Assembly: GCA_963930645.1 (NCBI GenBank)
Contig: OZ005653.1
Location: forward strand, 211,778,496 to 211,842,495
Length of the DNA stretch: 64,000 nt
From: Salticus scenicus
Taxonomy: Eukaryota > Arthropoda > Arachnida > Araneae > Salticidae
Direction of reading: 5' to 3'
The first letter of the stretch is position 1, and each line of letters starts with the position of its first letter. Of this stretch, positions 45,900 to 57,690 are shown piece by piece. A model generated the notes under the pieces. It was not told where the DNA came from. It ran no database searches and saw only the letters and a list, made by a program, of their open reading frames with translations. Position numbers and translations under genes: made by a program.

Positions 45900-46133
45900 C
45901 GGACTGGATTGGATTTGGGAATAAGGCCGATCGAGTGCTATAGGTCCTAGGCCAGAGGGGGAGTGCCCTCCGTGGGGGTCTTTCTAAAGGGTACTAGCCC
46001 GTATTTACTCAAGTTTCGAAGAACACCACGAAAAACTCCGAACAGCACGGCCAAAGTGTGCGACCTGGGATCGAACCCGGCACCTTATGTCCTTCAGCTT
46101 TGAGCGCAGAACCGCTCGGCCACTGGTGGGCTC
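45900..46133 (-). mobile_element. tRNA-derived SINE (second family), minus-strand copy
   Basis: On the minus strand the head reads 'gcccaccagtggccgagcgg' (A-box TGGCCGAGCGG) and 'gccgggttcgatcccagg' (B-box GGTTCGATCCC), like a tRNA-Leu/Ser-type head. The body contains 'gtaaatacgggctag', 'gggcactccccct' and 'ggcctaggacct', and the tail is 'ccaaatccaatccagt'. The pol III promoter boxes are well preserved. The partner at 46558-46800 lies in opposite orientation. Confidence 0.85.
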
Positions 46134-46557
46134 CCTTTAATGGAATACAGCTTTAAAGAAAAGAAAAAACTCTTCTGATATTTTAAAAAGTGCAAATACG
46201 CCTAACACTTCATAAACACATTTTGTAATCGGCCTTATAATGAAAACATGTTTGGATGAACAAGAATTGGGCTCTAATTATTTCTTCTTTGCACCCACTA
46301 TTGAAACCATAAAGATCGAAAACCATGAAAAAAATCGCATTAATTGGAGATACAAATTTTCAGTATTTATGTAAATGATTTATTATTATTATTCAAAGTT
46401 TATTCTGTGTCTCGGTTAATTTTCAGAGGTCTCACATAGTTTTCAAAAGTTTCATTTTGTTTTTGAAAAAGGGTGAGAAATTCTCACCCATTATTTACCG
46501 CTAATGAGAACCTTGAAATAAGACTACCTGTTTAGTGCTAGAGTTTACGAATAAAAA

Positions 46558-46800
46558 AGGCCCACCAGCGACCGAGCGGTTCTGCGCTCGAAGCTGATAG
46601 ATGTGAGGTGCCGGGTTCGATCACAGGTCGCGCTCGTCGGCCTAGCCGTTCGGAGTTTTACGTGGTTTCCTCTGAAACTTGTGTAAATACGGGCTATGAC
46701 CCCTCAGAAAGACCCCTCGGAGGGCACTCCCCCTCAGGCCTAGGACCTACAGCAGTCAATCGGTCTTATTCCCAAATCCAATCCAGTTCGTTTACAAATA
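46558..46800 (+). mobile_element. tRNA-derived SINE (second family), plus-strand copy
   Basis: Head 'gcccaccagcgaccgagcgg', B-box 'gccgggttcgatcacagg', body 'gtaaatacgggctatg', 'agggcactccccctcaggcc', tail 'ccaaatccaatccagttcg'. It matches 45900-46133 in inverted orientation. The similarity continues past the tail into 'gtttacaaa..aaaatgatttcgaaaaa' in both copies, which suggests part of the flank was duplicated with the SINE, or that this is the true 3' end. The 70-codon open frame across it is not a gene. Confidence 0.85.
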
Positions 46801-47010
46801 AAAATGATTTCGAAAAATAGTTAGATTTTCTTTCACAAAATTCAGTATCGTAGTCTTTATAGGAAAAAAAAAAAAAGTTTTTGTTTTTTCAATATGAGAA
46901 TTGACTGACTTCTTAATTTTGTCAAAAATGGCAAATTCAAATTTTAAAATAGTCTTAAAATAAAATAATTTTTATGCTTTGTTTGAACGTTAACAAATTA
47001 ATCACTGTAA

Positions 47011-47635
47011 AAAAATTCTGTAAAAATAAAGCACTTGTTTTTAATATCAATACAGCATAGGTTGCTGTAAATTTGTATAGCTTGTTCTGTAAAAATAATT
47101 GAAGATTTGTTGCTTCCCATTGTGCTGTAAATCGGTTTAAAAAAATTTCCAGAAGTCTTTTGGTGCGTATGACATGATTTATCAACTAGTCAATTCTGAT
47201 GTTGACTTTATATGTTTTTTTAAAGAAAACTGGCTGTGGTCTCAACGACATGGTTGGCAGAGCGCTGGCCTCTGACAGTGGTGTTTGTGAGTTCGAATCC
47301 CGGGCTGCTTAAGACAGTTAGCTTCGCATGCGAATTAATAAATTAGCTTTTGCGTGTAAAAAAATATTTTTTTTTTTTTTTTTGTGTTGTGGATTTCTCC
47401 CTGCACGCATGCGTAATAATTGCATGAAACTTTTTTAAAGCATTCGAGAAACTCTAACTTTTAATTTTACGGTCAATGCTAGTTTTTTGCAGGTTGGTTG
47501 TATGTTTCATCACAACGTAAAATTACTGGCGATACATCATTCATCGTCTAAATGTATTTTTACGGGCTTTGACTGGAATCTCTGCTGCCAGGCTTTGCCC
47601 GTAATTTTACTGCAGCATTTTTTACAGTGTAAATT
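47011..47635. mobile_element. ~625-bp TIR element (CACTGTAAAAAA family)
   Basis: Left end 'cactgtaaaaaaattctgta' at about 47011. Right end 'gcattttttacagtg' near 47635, its complement. The right sub-terminal part has alternating 'ttttacggg'/'cccgtaatttta' motifs like those of the element at 44935. A tRNA-like sequence lies inside. Confidence 0.62.
47230..47312 (+). repeat. tRNA-like sequence (pol III boxes)
   Basis: 'tggttggcagagcgctggcc' (A-box-like) and 'gagttcgaatcccggg' (a near-consensus B-box) are about 38 bases apart. The matched acceptor arms expected of a functional tRNA are not evident and A/T tracts follow, so a SINE head is more likely than a tRNA gene. Confidence 0.5.
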
Positions 47636-47650
47636 TACAGTAATTCTTAA

Positions 47651-48074
47651 AAGGAAACATTCAAAAGGTGTCATTTTCAATGTCAAAAAATATTGAAAAA
47701 AATATATGTGAATCTACTCTTTTTAAAACACCAGAAAGTGAAAAAAATATCAGCTGAAATGAATTACAGCGACCACAAAAAATTATGAAACTTAAGCATA
47801 TTTGGCCATTTCACATTGTTAGGCGATTGATTTTGAGTACCTGGCGGAGAAACAAAACACGGTTCTGTTCGTACACGGCAATCTCGGTGCTAGCGAACTG
47901 AACTCCTAACAGCGCTAAATCGCCAATTATGCTTAATTTTGATAATTTTTTGTGGTCGCTGTAATTCCTTTCACCGATATTTTTTTTTCACTTCCTGGTG
48001 TTTTATGAACAGTACAATCACATATATATTTATTTTCAATATTTTTTGAAGGCGACACCTTTTGAATGTTTCCT
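47651..48074. mobile_element. 424-bp foldback element
   Basis: Left arm (about 47651-47822) from 'aaggaaacattcaaaaggtg' and right arm (about 47905-48074) ending with its complement match over about 165 bp with moderate mismatch. 'attacagcgaccacaaaaaa' is identical in both. The ~80-bp centre is less AT-rich. The ends lie near TTAA on the left (47647-47650), but the right side has no exact TTAA at the junction, so the superfamily is unclear. It begins 16 bp after the end of the previous TIR element. Confidence 0.82.
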
Positions 48075-50811
48075 TGTTAGTTAAAAGTGAATAATTGAGA
48101 TTTTCAATCTTTATACTGTATTTTTACCTAATTTTATTATTTCATTTTTTAATTAAAATTAAAAATAGATGTGTGTACTCTACAAAAAGCATTCCAAGTT
48201 CGAAATATATTATCTGCAATAATTAATTAAATTAATATTAGTTATTAAATTGAATGCGTAAAATAAGTTTTTTAACATCTCCATTTATTTTTCTCTGTAA
48301 TTTTACGTAAGACTTAATATAATAGATTACACAGAGTTTTCTGTTGAAATTTGTAACTGTGTACAGTACATACTGGTTGCTTGAAGGCTGAGACTTTTTT
48401 TTTTTTTTTTTTTTTTTATAATTAAAAGAAATTAGATAGAAATATTATTAATATATTTCATGCTAAATGTTTAGAATCGAACATCATTTCAGAAAGTGAT
48501 CTTAGTAAATTAAAAATTTCATAAAATTTAAATTCTCCTTGGTTAATTGTTTGTCAGTTTTCTTGTGTTATTTAATTTCTGACGCATAAAATATATTTTG
48601 TTAAAGTTTCATAAAAAGAAATTATTTTATAAAAGAGATTGTCTCCTGAGAACTTATTATTTTATAATCATGCTATAGAATTAAAATTGGGAGGAGCTTT
48701 GCAAATTTTTCTGCATCTTAAAAAAAAAAAAAAAAAACTTAAATATATTTTTTTAAATTATATTTTGCAAAATCATCTCTTGATTTATCTGAACATTCTT
48801 AAAATAAAGATTGTGAAATATACGTGTGTGGGTGCAGTAGCAAATAACCGTGTAAAAAATAAATATGTAAATTAATACTCATGCATATTATAAATAAATA
48901 ATGACATCGAATGTACTACCATTTTTAATAACAAGAATTATTTGATTATAGAAATAAATCATAGTTATATATTGAATTGTTAATAATATTAATATACGTT
49001 GTTTAATAGCGCTTCGCCAGTCATATTTCACAGGAATGATATATTATTTTCATTTTTCTGCATATTTTATAAATACAAAAAATTACTTTTAAACGCTTTA
49101 AAAAAATTTTTCGTCGTAATAGAAAGACACTTGAAATGAGCATGACGACATTTGACAGCGTGGAAATTGCAGGAGAAGTTGGGAAATACATGATATGCTG
49201 GCAAAGAAGCCAAAGCTTACAAGATTGCTTCAGGTCATATACTGCGAAATAACTATTACAATTTGTTTAATTAATTATTTGTAAGTTGAAACATTTCATT
49301 TACAGATTAAATATTATAATTTTGTATTTGAAACAAATGCCAAACATTATGTTAAGATTTTTATTATTATTATTATTGTTATTACTTATGGGTATTCAGT
49401 ATTTTTTTCTCAGTGACAAGAAAAAATTCTCATTGTGAAACAAGTTCAGCAAATGTTTATTCCCTGTTTAGTAGATTAATACTAACCAAATCTTCCGTAT
49501 AAAAGAAAGATAAATCAAAATTTTATAATGAACATACTAAAATTAAAGAAATAACATACATCATTTTTATATAAAAAGAACAAAGAAAGGCTGGTGGAAG
49601 TAAAATTCAAAAATATTTTTACGAATGTAATTTTACTCATAGTGGGAAATTATAATATATATACTCTCACGCTAATGTTAAATAATGACTATACAGTTGA
49701 ATTTGTTTTTATCAAATAAGGAAATTTTCTAATTAAATAATAAATGTAAAATAAATAAAAATAAATTAATCCCTACATTCCCTAACTAAATGGATTGTTC
49801 TCACTATCATCTTTAAAATAATATATTTTAGTAATATCAATGAAATATTGTTTACATATATCATGAAATATTTCTTTTGAACAAATAGATTTAAATTATT
49901 TACTTACCATTTGTTACTTACCATATAATAAATCTACCCACGGCAAATCTTAAATGAAAAATGTATTTATTTGTTTTGTTGTAATTGAAATACATGCATA
50001 TGCATGTTATTCTAACATGGTTAATCTTAAGCTTCGAAATGCATGTTGTGTTACTTTCTTATTAAAGTAAATATAATTAATGAATAAATATATCATCCAT
50101 ATTTTTAAAAATCTCAGTTTATTGTAAAATAAAGTAAATATTTTAGAGATGCATTATGAAAATATTCGCATTTTATTCATTCTATAATCTAAATTCCTGT
50201 TAAGTAAATATTTAAAGTTTCGAATTTTTAGATTAAATTTAATTTATAAGAGTTTTGATTTAAAATATCTTCGAGAAACCCATCTTAAAATATTCATTTT
50301 CATTTTCAAAGCTTGCTAAGAGATCTTTTTCTCGTATGATGCTTTAAACACTCTCTATTATATACGGAAAAACATATTTAAAATAAACTTTCAGGTTATG
50401 CTAATTAGATTTTGAGACGTGTATAAAGTTGGTAAAATTTTACTTGAAAGAACACTTCATTTTATTATGTAAAGAAGTAATGCATAAAAATGTTCAAAAA
50501 TAAGGAATTTATAGGATAATGTGTAAATATTTGTAATTAAATTTACATTACAGATTCTGATCTAATAAACAAACATGTTAAATAAACCAAATAAAATTTT
50601 CTATCAAGAATTTTTTGAGCCAATTAACAAACTACTATAAAAAATGTCAGTTCTACTTATACAGAATAGGAAAAATGGCGCCAGTTTTACTTTTTAAATG
50701 ATTTACAGCGTAAATACACTGTAAATCTTTTTCCATTAAAATATAGACATTTTACTAATAAGTTTCAAATATTATTTCGTTAATTGCCAATAATTCGCTC
50801 AGGGGGTAAAC

Positions 50812-50855
<44 letters not shown>

Positions 50856-50909
50856 TATATAATTTTTTTCGATTTTCTAAAAAAAGTACTATACGAAACG
50901 ACCTGCAAT
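48075..50909. other. AT-rich DNA
   Basis: Poly-T at about 48395-48418, poly-A at about 48721-48737, (ATT)n near 49362, (TA)n at about 50816-50850. A 78-codon frame at 48639-48875 contains the poly-A run and has no motif. One short candidate exon is listed separately; otherwise nothing is recognised. Confidence 0.5.
49136..49252 (+). CDS. Short candidate coding exon, unrecognised
   Basis: An island of balanced composition inside AT-rich DNA holds a 38-codon frame beginning MSMTTFDSVEIAGEVGKYMI and ending at TAA near 49250. The frame is also open for about 20 codons upstream. A pyrimidine-rich stretch ending in 'aatag' lies just 5', and a 'cag|gtcat' donor-like site lies near 49233, so an internal exon of about 110 bp is possible. 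No domain is recognised. It could equally be a chance open stretch of an eroded repeat. Confidence 0.22.
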   Translation: MSMTTFDSVEIAGEVGKYMICWQRSQSLQDCFRSYTAK

Positions 50910-51690
50910 CATAGACCTATTATAAGAGTGGACAGAGCATTCCATTATTAAGAGAATAACTATAAGTAAAGGTGGCAAAGATGAAACACGTGACTGCTGA
51001 AAAATGGTTATCTTTTCTGGCATTTATCACGTTATTGGCGATTTTATGTTCTGAATATAATTATAATTATTATTATTATTAAAATATTCAGCAAGCATTA
51101 CTTGTGTAAAACACTACAGCTGCTGAAATTTATTTTTACCTTGTTATTAATACTTTCCAAAAACTTCAAATGTGTTTATAACTTCGGTTTGTCTATACTC
51201 GCTTTACAATAATAGGCATTTTTGAAATCATATAAAGTATAATAATATATTAAGTAATAATAATACTTAAACTATTTCAATTTAGAGAATTAAGTATAGC
51301 AATTATAAACATTTTATAAAAATAATTACTTAAAAAGAACGAAATAATAAAATATTAAAAAAAATCTTACCTGTGAAATATAATCCTTATTTTACATAAC
51401 TTCTAGGGCTTTTAAATTACATCTAATTACTATTTCTTGCTATAAAATTCTTTTTAAATTCAAAACAATCTAACTTTTAAAGTGAAATATAATTTTTAAA
51501 AAGAACTTTCAAAGAAAAAGGAAAAATATCCCCTGCTTAAGAAAAAGCAGAGTTTAGAGCATAGCGAGAAAATATCAATATTGGCCTGTTTGGCTTCCTG
51601 TAGTTCAAAAGTCACGTGACGTTTTTATGAGTTATCTTTACCACTTAAAAATGTTGCCATTGTCCCGTCCACTTTTATAATCGGTCTATG
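50910..51690. mobile_element. 781-bp element with diverged inverted ends
   Basis: The left end 'catagacctattataagagt' + 'ggac' and the complement of the right end ('catagaccgattataaaagt' + 'ggac') match. Further matches inward are 'aagtaaaggtggcaaagat' against 'aagtggtaaagata' and 'cacgtgactgctgaaaaa' against 'cacgtgacttttgaac'. Arms extend about 95 bp. The interior is AT-rich and non-coding. No transposase is found. Confidence 0.75.
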
Positions 51691-51811
51691 CCTGGAACTT
51701 CACTCATGCAAAGAAAATTTAAAACGCATTGTTTCCACCATCGATTTAGTCCTAAGTGGAATTACGGAATGAACCACAAATTGAAGCAGAGCGAAAGTAC
51801 TTATTTGGATT

Positions 51812-52549
51812 ACCCTGTATCATAAAAAGCTACAAATGACTTGCAACTTCAATGCATTGTTGCGCATACCATGTACAATTTTTTTTTTTTTTTTTTTTTT
51901 TTGTGGGAATTGCACAATTATTTATGCAGAAATATGTATGTATATATATTTTTCAACAATTACTAATTTTTTGGTGAGATTTTTTGTTTAAAACTAAAAC
52001 AGATTTCCATAAAATTTTACAAAAATGGAAAAAGAAATTGAAAAAACATTAGAGAAAAAGTATTCTGAAACATAAAATTCACACGTGTAATATTCATTGA
52101 GATATGAGCATTTTTAGTAAATATTATTTTACTGCGCATGCGTGACAGATAGATGAATTTGTATTACATAGGTTGAAAGCCAAATATATTAAGCAACTTT
52201 TATCAAAAGCTCATTTGAATAGAATAAAAATTAAGCAAATTGTCGGAAAAGTAACACGCTAGATATTAGATATTGTACATAGTTGAAATTTCATGAGGGG
52301 TTTTTCACATGCTCCGTATATAATTTGGAGATCCAATTATTTCAGCCCCATTGCAAAAGTTTTTTTTTTTTTTTTTTTTTGTAAAAAACCTTTTATAGGC
52401 TTGTAACTTTAACATATTTTTATACGAAACAACATTTGAAAAGAAGGCTAAAATTTACAGAATATCGGGGAAAAAGAGTCAAAAATTCATAGAGAAAAGC
52501 CTGGAATGAAACCAAAAAAAAATAAAAAATACTCACAATCTCAAGTGTA

Positions 52550-52580
<31 letters not shown>

Positions 52581-52891
52581 GCTGGCAGTAAAATAACATT
52601 TACTAAAAATGCTCATATCTCAATGAATATTAAATGTCTAATTTTTTATGTTTCTGAATAATACTTTGTCAATTTTTCAGCAAGTTTTGTAAAACTTTAT
52701 GGATATCCGTTCTAGTTACAAGCAAAAAGCTTGTCAAACAAATTAGTAACTTTTAAAATATATATATATATGTATATATATATGCTTAAATAAATGAGCA
52801 GTTCCCGCACAAAAACATACAAATGCTGTTCATAGTATATGCAAAAATGCATTAAGCTTACAAGTCATTTATAGATTTTTGTGACACTGGT
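51812..52891. mobile_element. 1.08-kb long-inverted-repeat element
   Basis: Left arm about 51812-52139 and right arm about 52581-52891 are inverted copies with moderate divergence. Matched features are 'acaaatgacttgcaacttca' with 'taagcttacaagtcatt', 'gggaattgcacaattattta' with 'ataaatgagcagttcccgc', and 'catttttagtaaat' with 'atttactaaaaatg'. The arms carry homopolymer runs and a (TA)n tract at corresponding places. The ~440-bp centre has poly-T and 'aaggcttgtaac'-type AT-rich DNA. No coding region is present. Confidence 0.82.
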
Positions 52892-53197
52892 CCAGTATGG
52901 GTGATTCAAAGTATTATCTTCAGTTTTTGGTTGGTCTCTTAATTGTACTCTGGACTAAATCGTTAGTGAATAATAGAAGATTTTAAATGTTCTTTGCATG
53001 TATGAAGTTCCAAACCATTTCGTCTAGTATTTTTTTTACAAAATCGAAAAAATGTCAAAATACAAAAACAATTCTAATAATTTGATCACGCATTGCATAT
53101 TATACTTTTTTCGCAAAAATTTAAATGTGCCAGATTTATTTCGTTAAAACAATTATTTATGAAATATACTTATGAAATGTCACCTACTAAATTATTA

Positions 53198-53228
<31 letters not shown>

Positions 53229-53280
53229 TTTATTCTTTTATTTGCCGTTGTTAAGTTTTATTTGACGACTTTTGTTAAAT

Positions 53281-53303
53281 AACACTACTCTGAACAACAA
53301 CAA

Positions 53304-53337
<34 letters not shown>

Positions 53338-53657
53338 GAGTTTTGATACCATTCTTGCAAATTCTTATGTAAAATGACCTCCTAAATCCGAAAATGGCCA
53401 CCATTTTGCCCAATCACCCACCCTTATCTAGATACACCCCCTCCCTCAATTTTATCATTGTTTGGTAATTTTCTACCCATCAGTTTGATTTGGAGAGGAG
53501 TGATGATTATTTTAACCGTTAAATGTCTTCTGACATGAAGAGCTACAGAGGTAGAAAGTTCTAAAGCGCGAACATTTGTAGTAAAGAGGAACTTTGAGGA
53601 GATTTGTGCCCAGAAAATAATGGAAAATAAATAAAAACAATCAGTTTCTGTTTCTTC

Positions 53658-53688
<31 letters not shown>

Positions 53689-54630
53689 ACAATATTTCTC
53701 TTATTTTTTACATATTCCAGCTTCCAGTTTGCCATTTTCTTACCAAAACACCCTAAATAATAAAAATTATACAGTGAAATTTTTTTCAAAATGTTGGTAA
53801 AGTCTCAAAGCCCTCACAAGAAAGACTGATTCGCTGTACGACGTTTGCTTTCAATAACTCCCACGTTAAATGTTTTGAACAGTAAAATCTCCTGCTTTGA
53901 CACATGATAAATGTCATTGCTCTTATTATTGCAGTCGTCAGTCGTTATCTATACGTTTAGTACACGTTTTGCGATAAGAGAGTGAACTTCTCGACGGTGG
54001 TGATCTTGTGTGGTGATCTTTAACACGTGTCAAAAGAGGATATTTTACTGCCCAAAACATTTAACGGGGGAGTTATTGAAAGCAAAAGTCGTACTGTGAA
54101 TCATTCAAACTTTCTTGCGAGGGCTTTGAGACTTTACCAACATTTTGAAAAAAAATTTCACTGTATAATTATTATTATTTGGGGTGGTTTGGTAAGAAAA
54201 TGGCAAACAGGAAGCTGGAATAAGTAAAAAAAAAATGTGGAAATATATATATTGTGAAAAAAAAAAAAAGAAAGAAAAAAAAAAAAGAAAGAAAGAAACA
54301 GAAACTGATTATTTTTATTGATTTTCTTTTGTTTTCTGGGCACAAATCCCCTCGAATTTCCTCCTTACTACCAATGTACGTGTTTCAGAACTTTCTACCC
54401 CTGTAGCTCCTTAAGCCAGAAGACATTTAGCGATTAAAATAATCATCGTTCCTCTCCAAATCAAACTGATGGGTATAAAAATACCAAGCAATGATAAAAA
54501 TGAGGGAGGGGTGTATCTAGAAAATGGTGGTGATTGGGCAAAATGGTGGTCATATTCAGATTCAGGAGGTCATTTTATATAAGAATATGCTGAAATGGTG
54601 ACAGAGACAATTTTCATGCCGAGCAGTGTC
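53281..54630. mobile_element. 1.35-kb giant foldback element
   Basis: The two arms, about 53281-53915 and 54022-54630, are inverted copies along their whole length (about 600 bp each) with a ~105-bp centre. Matched stretches include 'ccaaatcaaactgatgggta' against its complement at 53477-53496, 'atggcaaacaggaagctgga' against 'tccagcttccagtttgccat', and 'ttcactgtataattattatt'. Outer ends are 'cactactctg' and the complement 'cactgctcgg'. Runs of C/(CA)n in one arm correspond to A/G runs in the other. The 121- and 66-codon open frames inside (53424-53789, 54027-54227) are complementary readings of the arms. No transposase was recognised. Confidence 0.88.
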
Positions 54631-56389
54631 ATTAATGAAATTTTTCATATAAAGCTTTAGTTGTTTTAATGAATTATTTTTTCCCTTTTCGTTCTTTTCC
54701 TAAAATATATGATTTTCAATTTATTTACGTGTTTAAAAATTCAGGAAGTTTAACTATTTATGTTTCATCGAAAAACAATAAACACAACACTTAATATTTG
54801 ATAATTAAATAAGATATTTCATGTAAAAATATAAATTTATTGAAAATAATGATCGCAGATAACAACTAAATGTAAGAAAATAAGACACAACACTCTTTAA
54901 AATAACTTGATTATTCACATTTAATCGATATATATATTTGTATTTATATATATTCTGAAGTAAATTATATAAAAACAGCTTGTTTCTACTTACCTTCGTA
55001 TGATTTCAGTTTTTTTCCCTCGAGGAGAGAGCTTTAATACAAATAAATAAAATAATAATAAGGTATATTGTATTTTTTTAGTCTAGGTAATTTATTTATA
55101 AGATTAGAAAATGGAAATATTTATTTTTTATTGGTTTAATTATTTCTTACGCAGATTAAATTATTTATAAGAGGATCTATATTGAGATTTTTTTCAATTG
55201 AAGCTATATACCGATAATATCGATTTTTTTTATTTGTTTGTTGTTTTTATGTGTATTTGTCAGTTTTGACATAATATATATATTTTTTAATTTATTTATC
55301 TATATTTTAGGTATGGTATTATAGTATTCTCTGTTTTGTTTTGTTTTATTTATTTATTTATTTTTCTAAAAGATATTTCTTCTTATTGAATAAATTTTAC
55401 TTACACCAACTATCTTATTTTATTGAATATAATAAAAAATGCTTAATTAATTGCAGTATCTTTTACAACATTAAGCAAATGGCTTCCTGAATAATGTCAG
55501 GTACAAACACTCCAAAATATGTTCTGGGTCGTCATAATATATTCGACAAAATTGATATCATGTTTTGTCAGGTTTTAACCTGCTGTACAAAATATAATGC
55601 AATTTACAATCAGTGAAAATATATTAAACCTGTGACAAATAATTAACAGTGTAAAATTTTTTTGTAATTCTGAATCAAAATATTTTTTAAAATGCTTTTT
55701 CAAAGCTATTTCTCTTTTCAGAAAATAATAATTTGATTTAAAAAATATATTATTTCAGCAGTTATTATGGTAACTTTATATAGTTTATTTTTTAGCGAGA
55801 ATTGAAGCGATTGTTACTGTTAAAAATTAACATTATATATAAATTTTGTTTTACAGATTTCATTATTATCTTACTGTTTTTTTTTTTTTTTTTTTCGTAT
55901 ATTTTTTATAATAATAATAATAAATATTACATATAAAAGTACAGTTTTAAATGATATATATTTAATTTTCCAAAATACACTTTATTAAATAACAATTTTA
56001 CATGTTATTTTCAAAATGCGAATATTCGACTAAACATCTAAATGCACATTTTATAGATCGATTTGAATAATAATTATATTTCTTAAATACCATAATGATT
56101 GAATTAGTGTTCAAAAATTTTATATTTTTATACTATGAAATGTATAGAAGCAAGAGATTTAAAATTATTTTTTACGAAATTAGGAAAAAAAAAATTATGG
56201 TGTGAAACAACCACTCGACTTCCATTACTCACTATTACACATATTATATGCATTTTTTGGAGATAATGTGATCAGAAGATATAAAAGTGATCTTAAGAAG
56301 TAGAAACCTAACATTTTTCTGATAAGAGAAACTTTATACACATGTAAAGACATATAAAACAAAGCTTACATATAGCGAGATAAAAAATA
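54631..56389. other. AT-rich DNA
   Basis: Several T-runs and short (TAAT)n-like stretches and poly-T at about 55878-55896. No coding sequence, repeat partner or RNA is recognised. Confidence 0.5.
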
Positions 56390-57135
56390 AGGAAAAATAA
56401 AATGGTAGAGTAATTTTTTGAAACACCAATTTTCGAGATCTACCTAAACAGGGTAGCTGCTAATTTTCCTCTAATAACTACGTGATACATAAGAAGGAAA
56501 TGGATTTATATAACAATTTTCAAGAAAATCGTTAGAGCCGTTTTTGAGATACCAACTTTTACCAAAACAGGAATATTGACAGGAAAACAATAATTACATA
56601 CAAAAGGATATTTAGAAGTGAATTAATATAGTGAGTTTGAAAAAAATCCGTACAGTCGTTTTTAAAGGAACGCCCTTGCGAGAACTGAAATTGAACGATT
56701 TATACAGGATGCCTATCAATTTTCCTTAACTAACCAACTGTATCATTCAAAAGGACATCTAATAGAAGTGTTCATACAGTAAATTTAAAGAAAATCGTTA
56801 GAGCCATTTTTGAGATACGGACTTATGGTCTCACTTCCGGTTTTTCAATTTTCACCAAAATTTGGAAAATTCATCTGTACACCAGACTTGTTTCATTTCT
56901 AAAGTTTCGTAGTTCTATCTTTATTAGTTTCCAAGATATAATAGCCAGAATATTCTCCACACACATACACATACACACACACACATACACACTGACCAAT
57001 TGCCAAAAACCACTTTTTTGGACTCAGGGGACCTTAAAACGTGTAAATCAGGTGAAATCTCGATATCGAATTTTCAGATCGAATACAATACTTCCATTGC
57101 CTACGGTAGTAGGGTAATGGAAGTAACAGTATATG
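56390..57135 (+). repeat. Tandem ~130-bp units plus 'ggactcaggggacc' tail
   Basis: Three degenerate units each contain a phrase like 'aagaaaatcgttagagccgt' + 'ttttgagata', at about 56522, 56638 and 56787. The first and third also contain a 'gatgcctatcaattttcct'-type phrase. A (CA)n-rich stretch (about 56958-56992) and a tail 'ggactcaggggaccttaaaa', 'gaatacaatacttcc' and 'ggaagtaac' follow. Family E copies (27955, 60760) have the same layout and a related tail but a different repeated unit. It looks like the non-coding 3' part of a retrotransposon family. Confidence 0.72.
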
Positions 57136-57365
57136 AAAATTCAATTGTTTTAAATTAGAAGAAATATTTTTATTAATTAATAAATATTAAGTACTTAAAG
57201 AATTTTCTTTAGTATTTTTAAACCAAATTTACTAATCATTATTTTGCTTTTCTTTCATATTATATGATGTTGTGTTATTGGGTGTAGTAATAAATTTTAA
57301 AGCGTGCTTCATAGAAATGAATATGTAATTTAGAGCTGATAATATTATCTTTATTCATCAAAATA

Positions 57366-57690
57366 CTATCTATCATTGTCTAACTACTCCCGCTATCGTT
57401 CGTACGATTGACGGATGCCAGGAGTGTAGAATGTTTTGTGTTTTAACGCGATGAATTTGTCTAACCATTTTTGTGCTTCGTCCACTATCCGGAAGTGTAC
57501 TGAAGACGACGTACTGCGCATGGATTGTAATGAATGGTAGTTCAAAAGGGCTATTTATTGGCTATACGCTGGGTGCTCCAAAATTCTCAGCCAAGTGTTG
57601 GCAACGCGTCCTTGAGAGATTTAGCAGCGTCAGCTCAAACCTTAATGGACGCTTCCTTCTGAGTTTTTGCTTTAATCGCAGGAATTGTTG
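57366..57690 (-). pseudogene. Mariner transposase C-terminal relic
   Basis: On the minus strand one frame gives LKQKLRRKRPLRF and a degraded second-acid region (RTRCQHLAENFG, from HxDNARPH-type). After a frameshift comes WLRILEHPAYSQ, where the family has LEHPAYSPDL; the catalytic aspartate is lost at a stop. Then IVDEAQKWLDKFIA, KTFYTPGIRQSYER and a stop follow, matching the C-terminal EV..AV..WL....K.FY..GI.KL..R.DKC pattern. It is a dead mariner. A 72-codon plus-strand frame over the same bases is its shadow. Confidence 0.78.

Noticed and set aside
47230..47312. Functional tRNA gene
   Set aside because: The B-box is near consensus, but acceptor-stem pairing and an anticodon loop are not evident; a SINE head is more likely. 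A tRNA-scanning program would decide.
53424..54227. 121-codon minus and 66-codon plus frames
   Set aside because: They are readings of the two arms of the foldback; one contains poly-C/(CA)n translated as glycine and valine runs.
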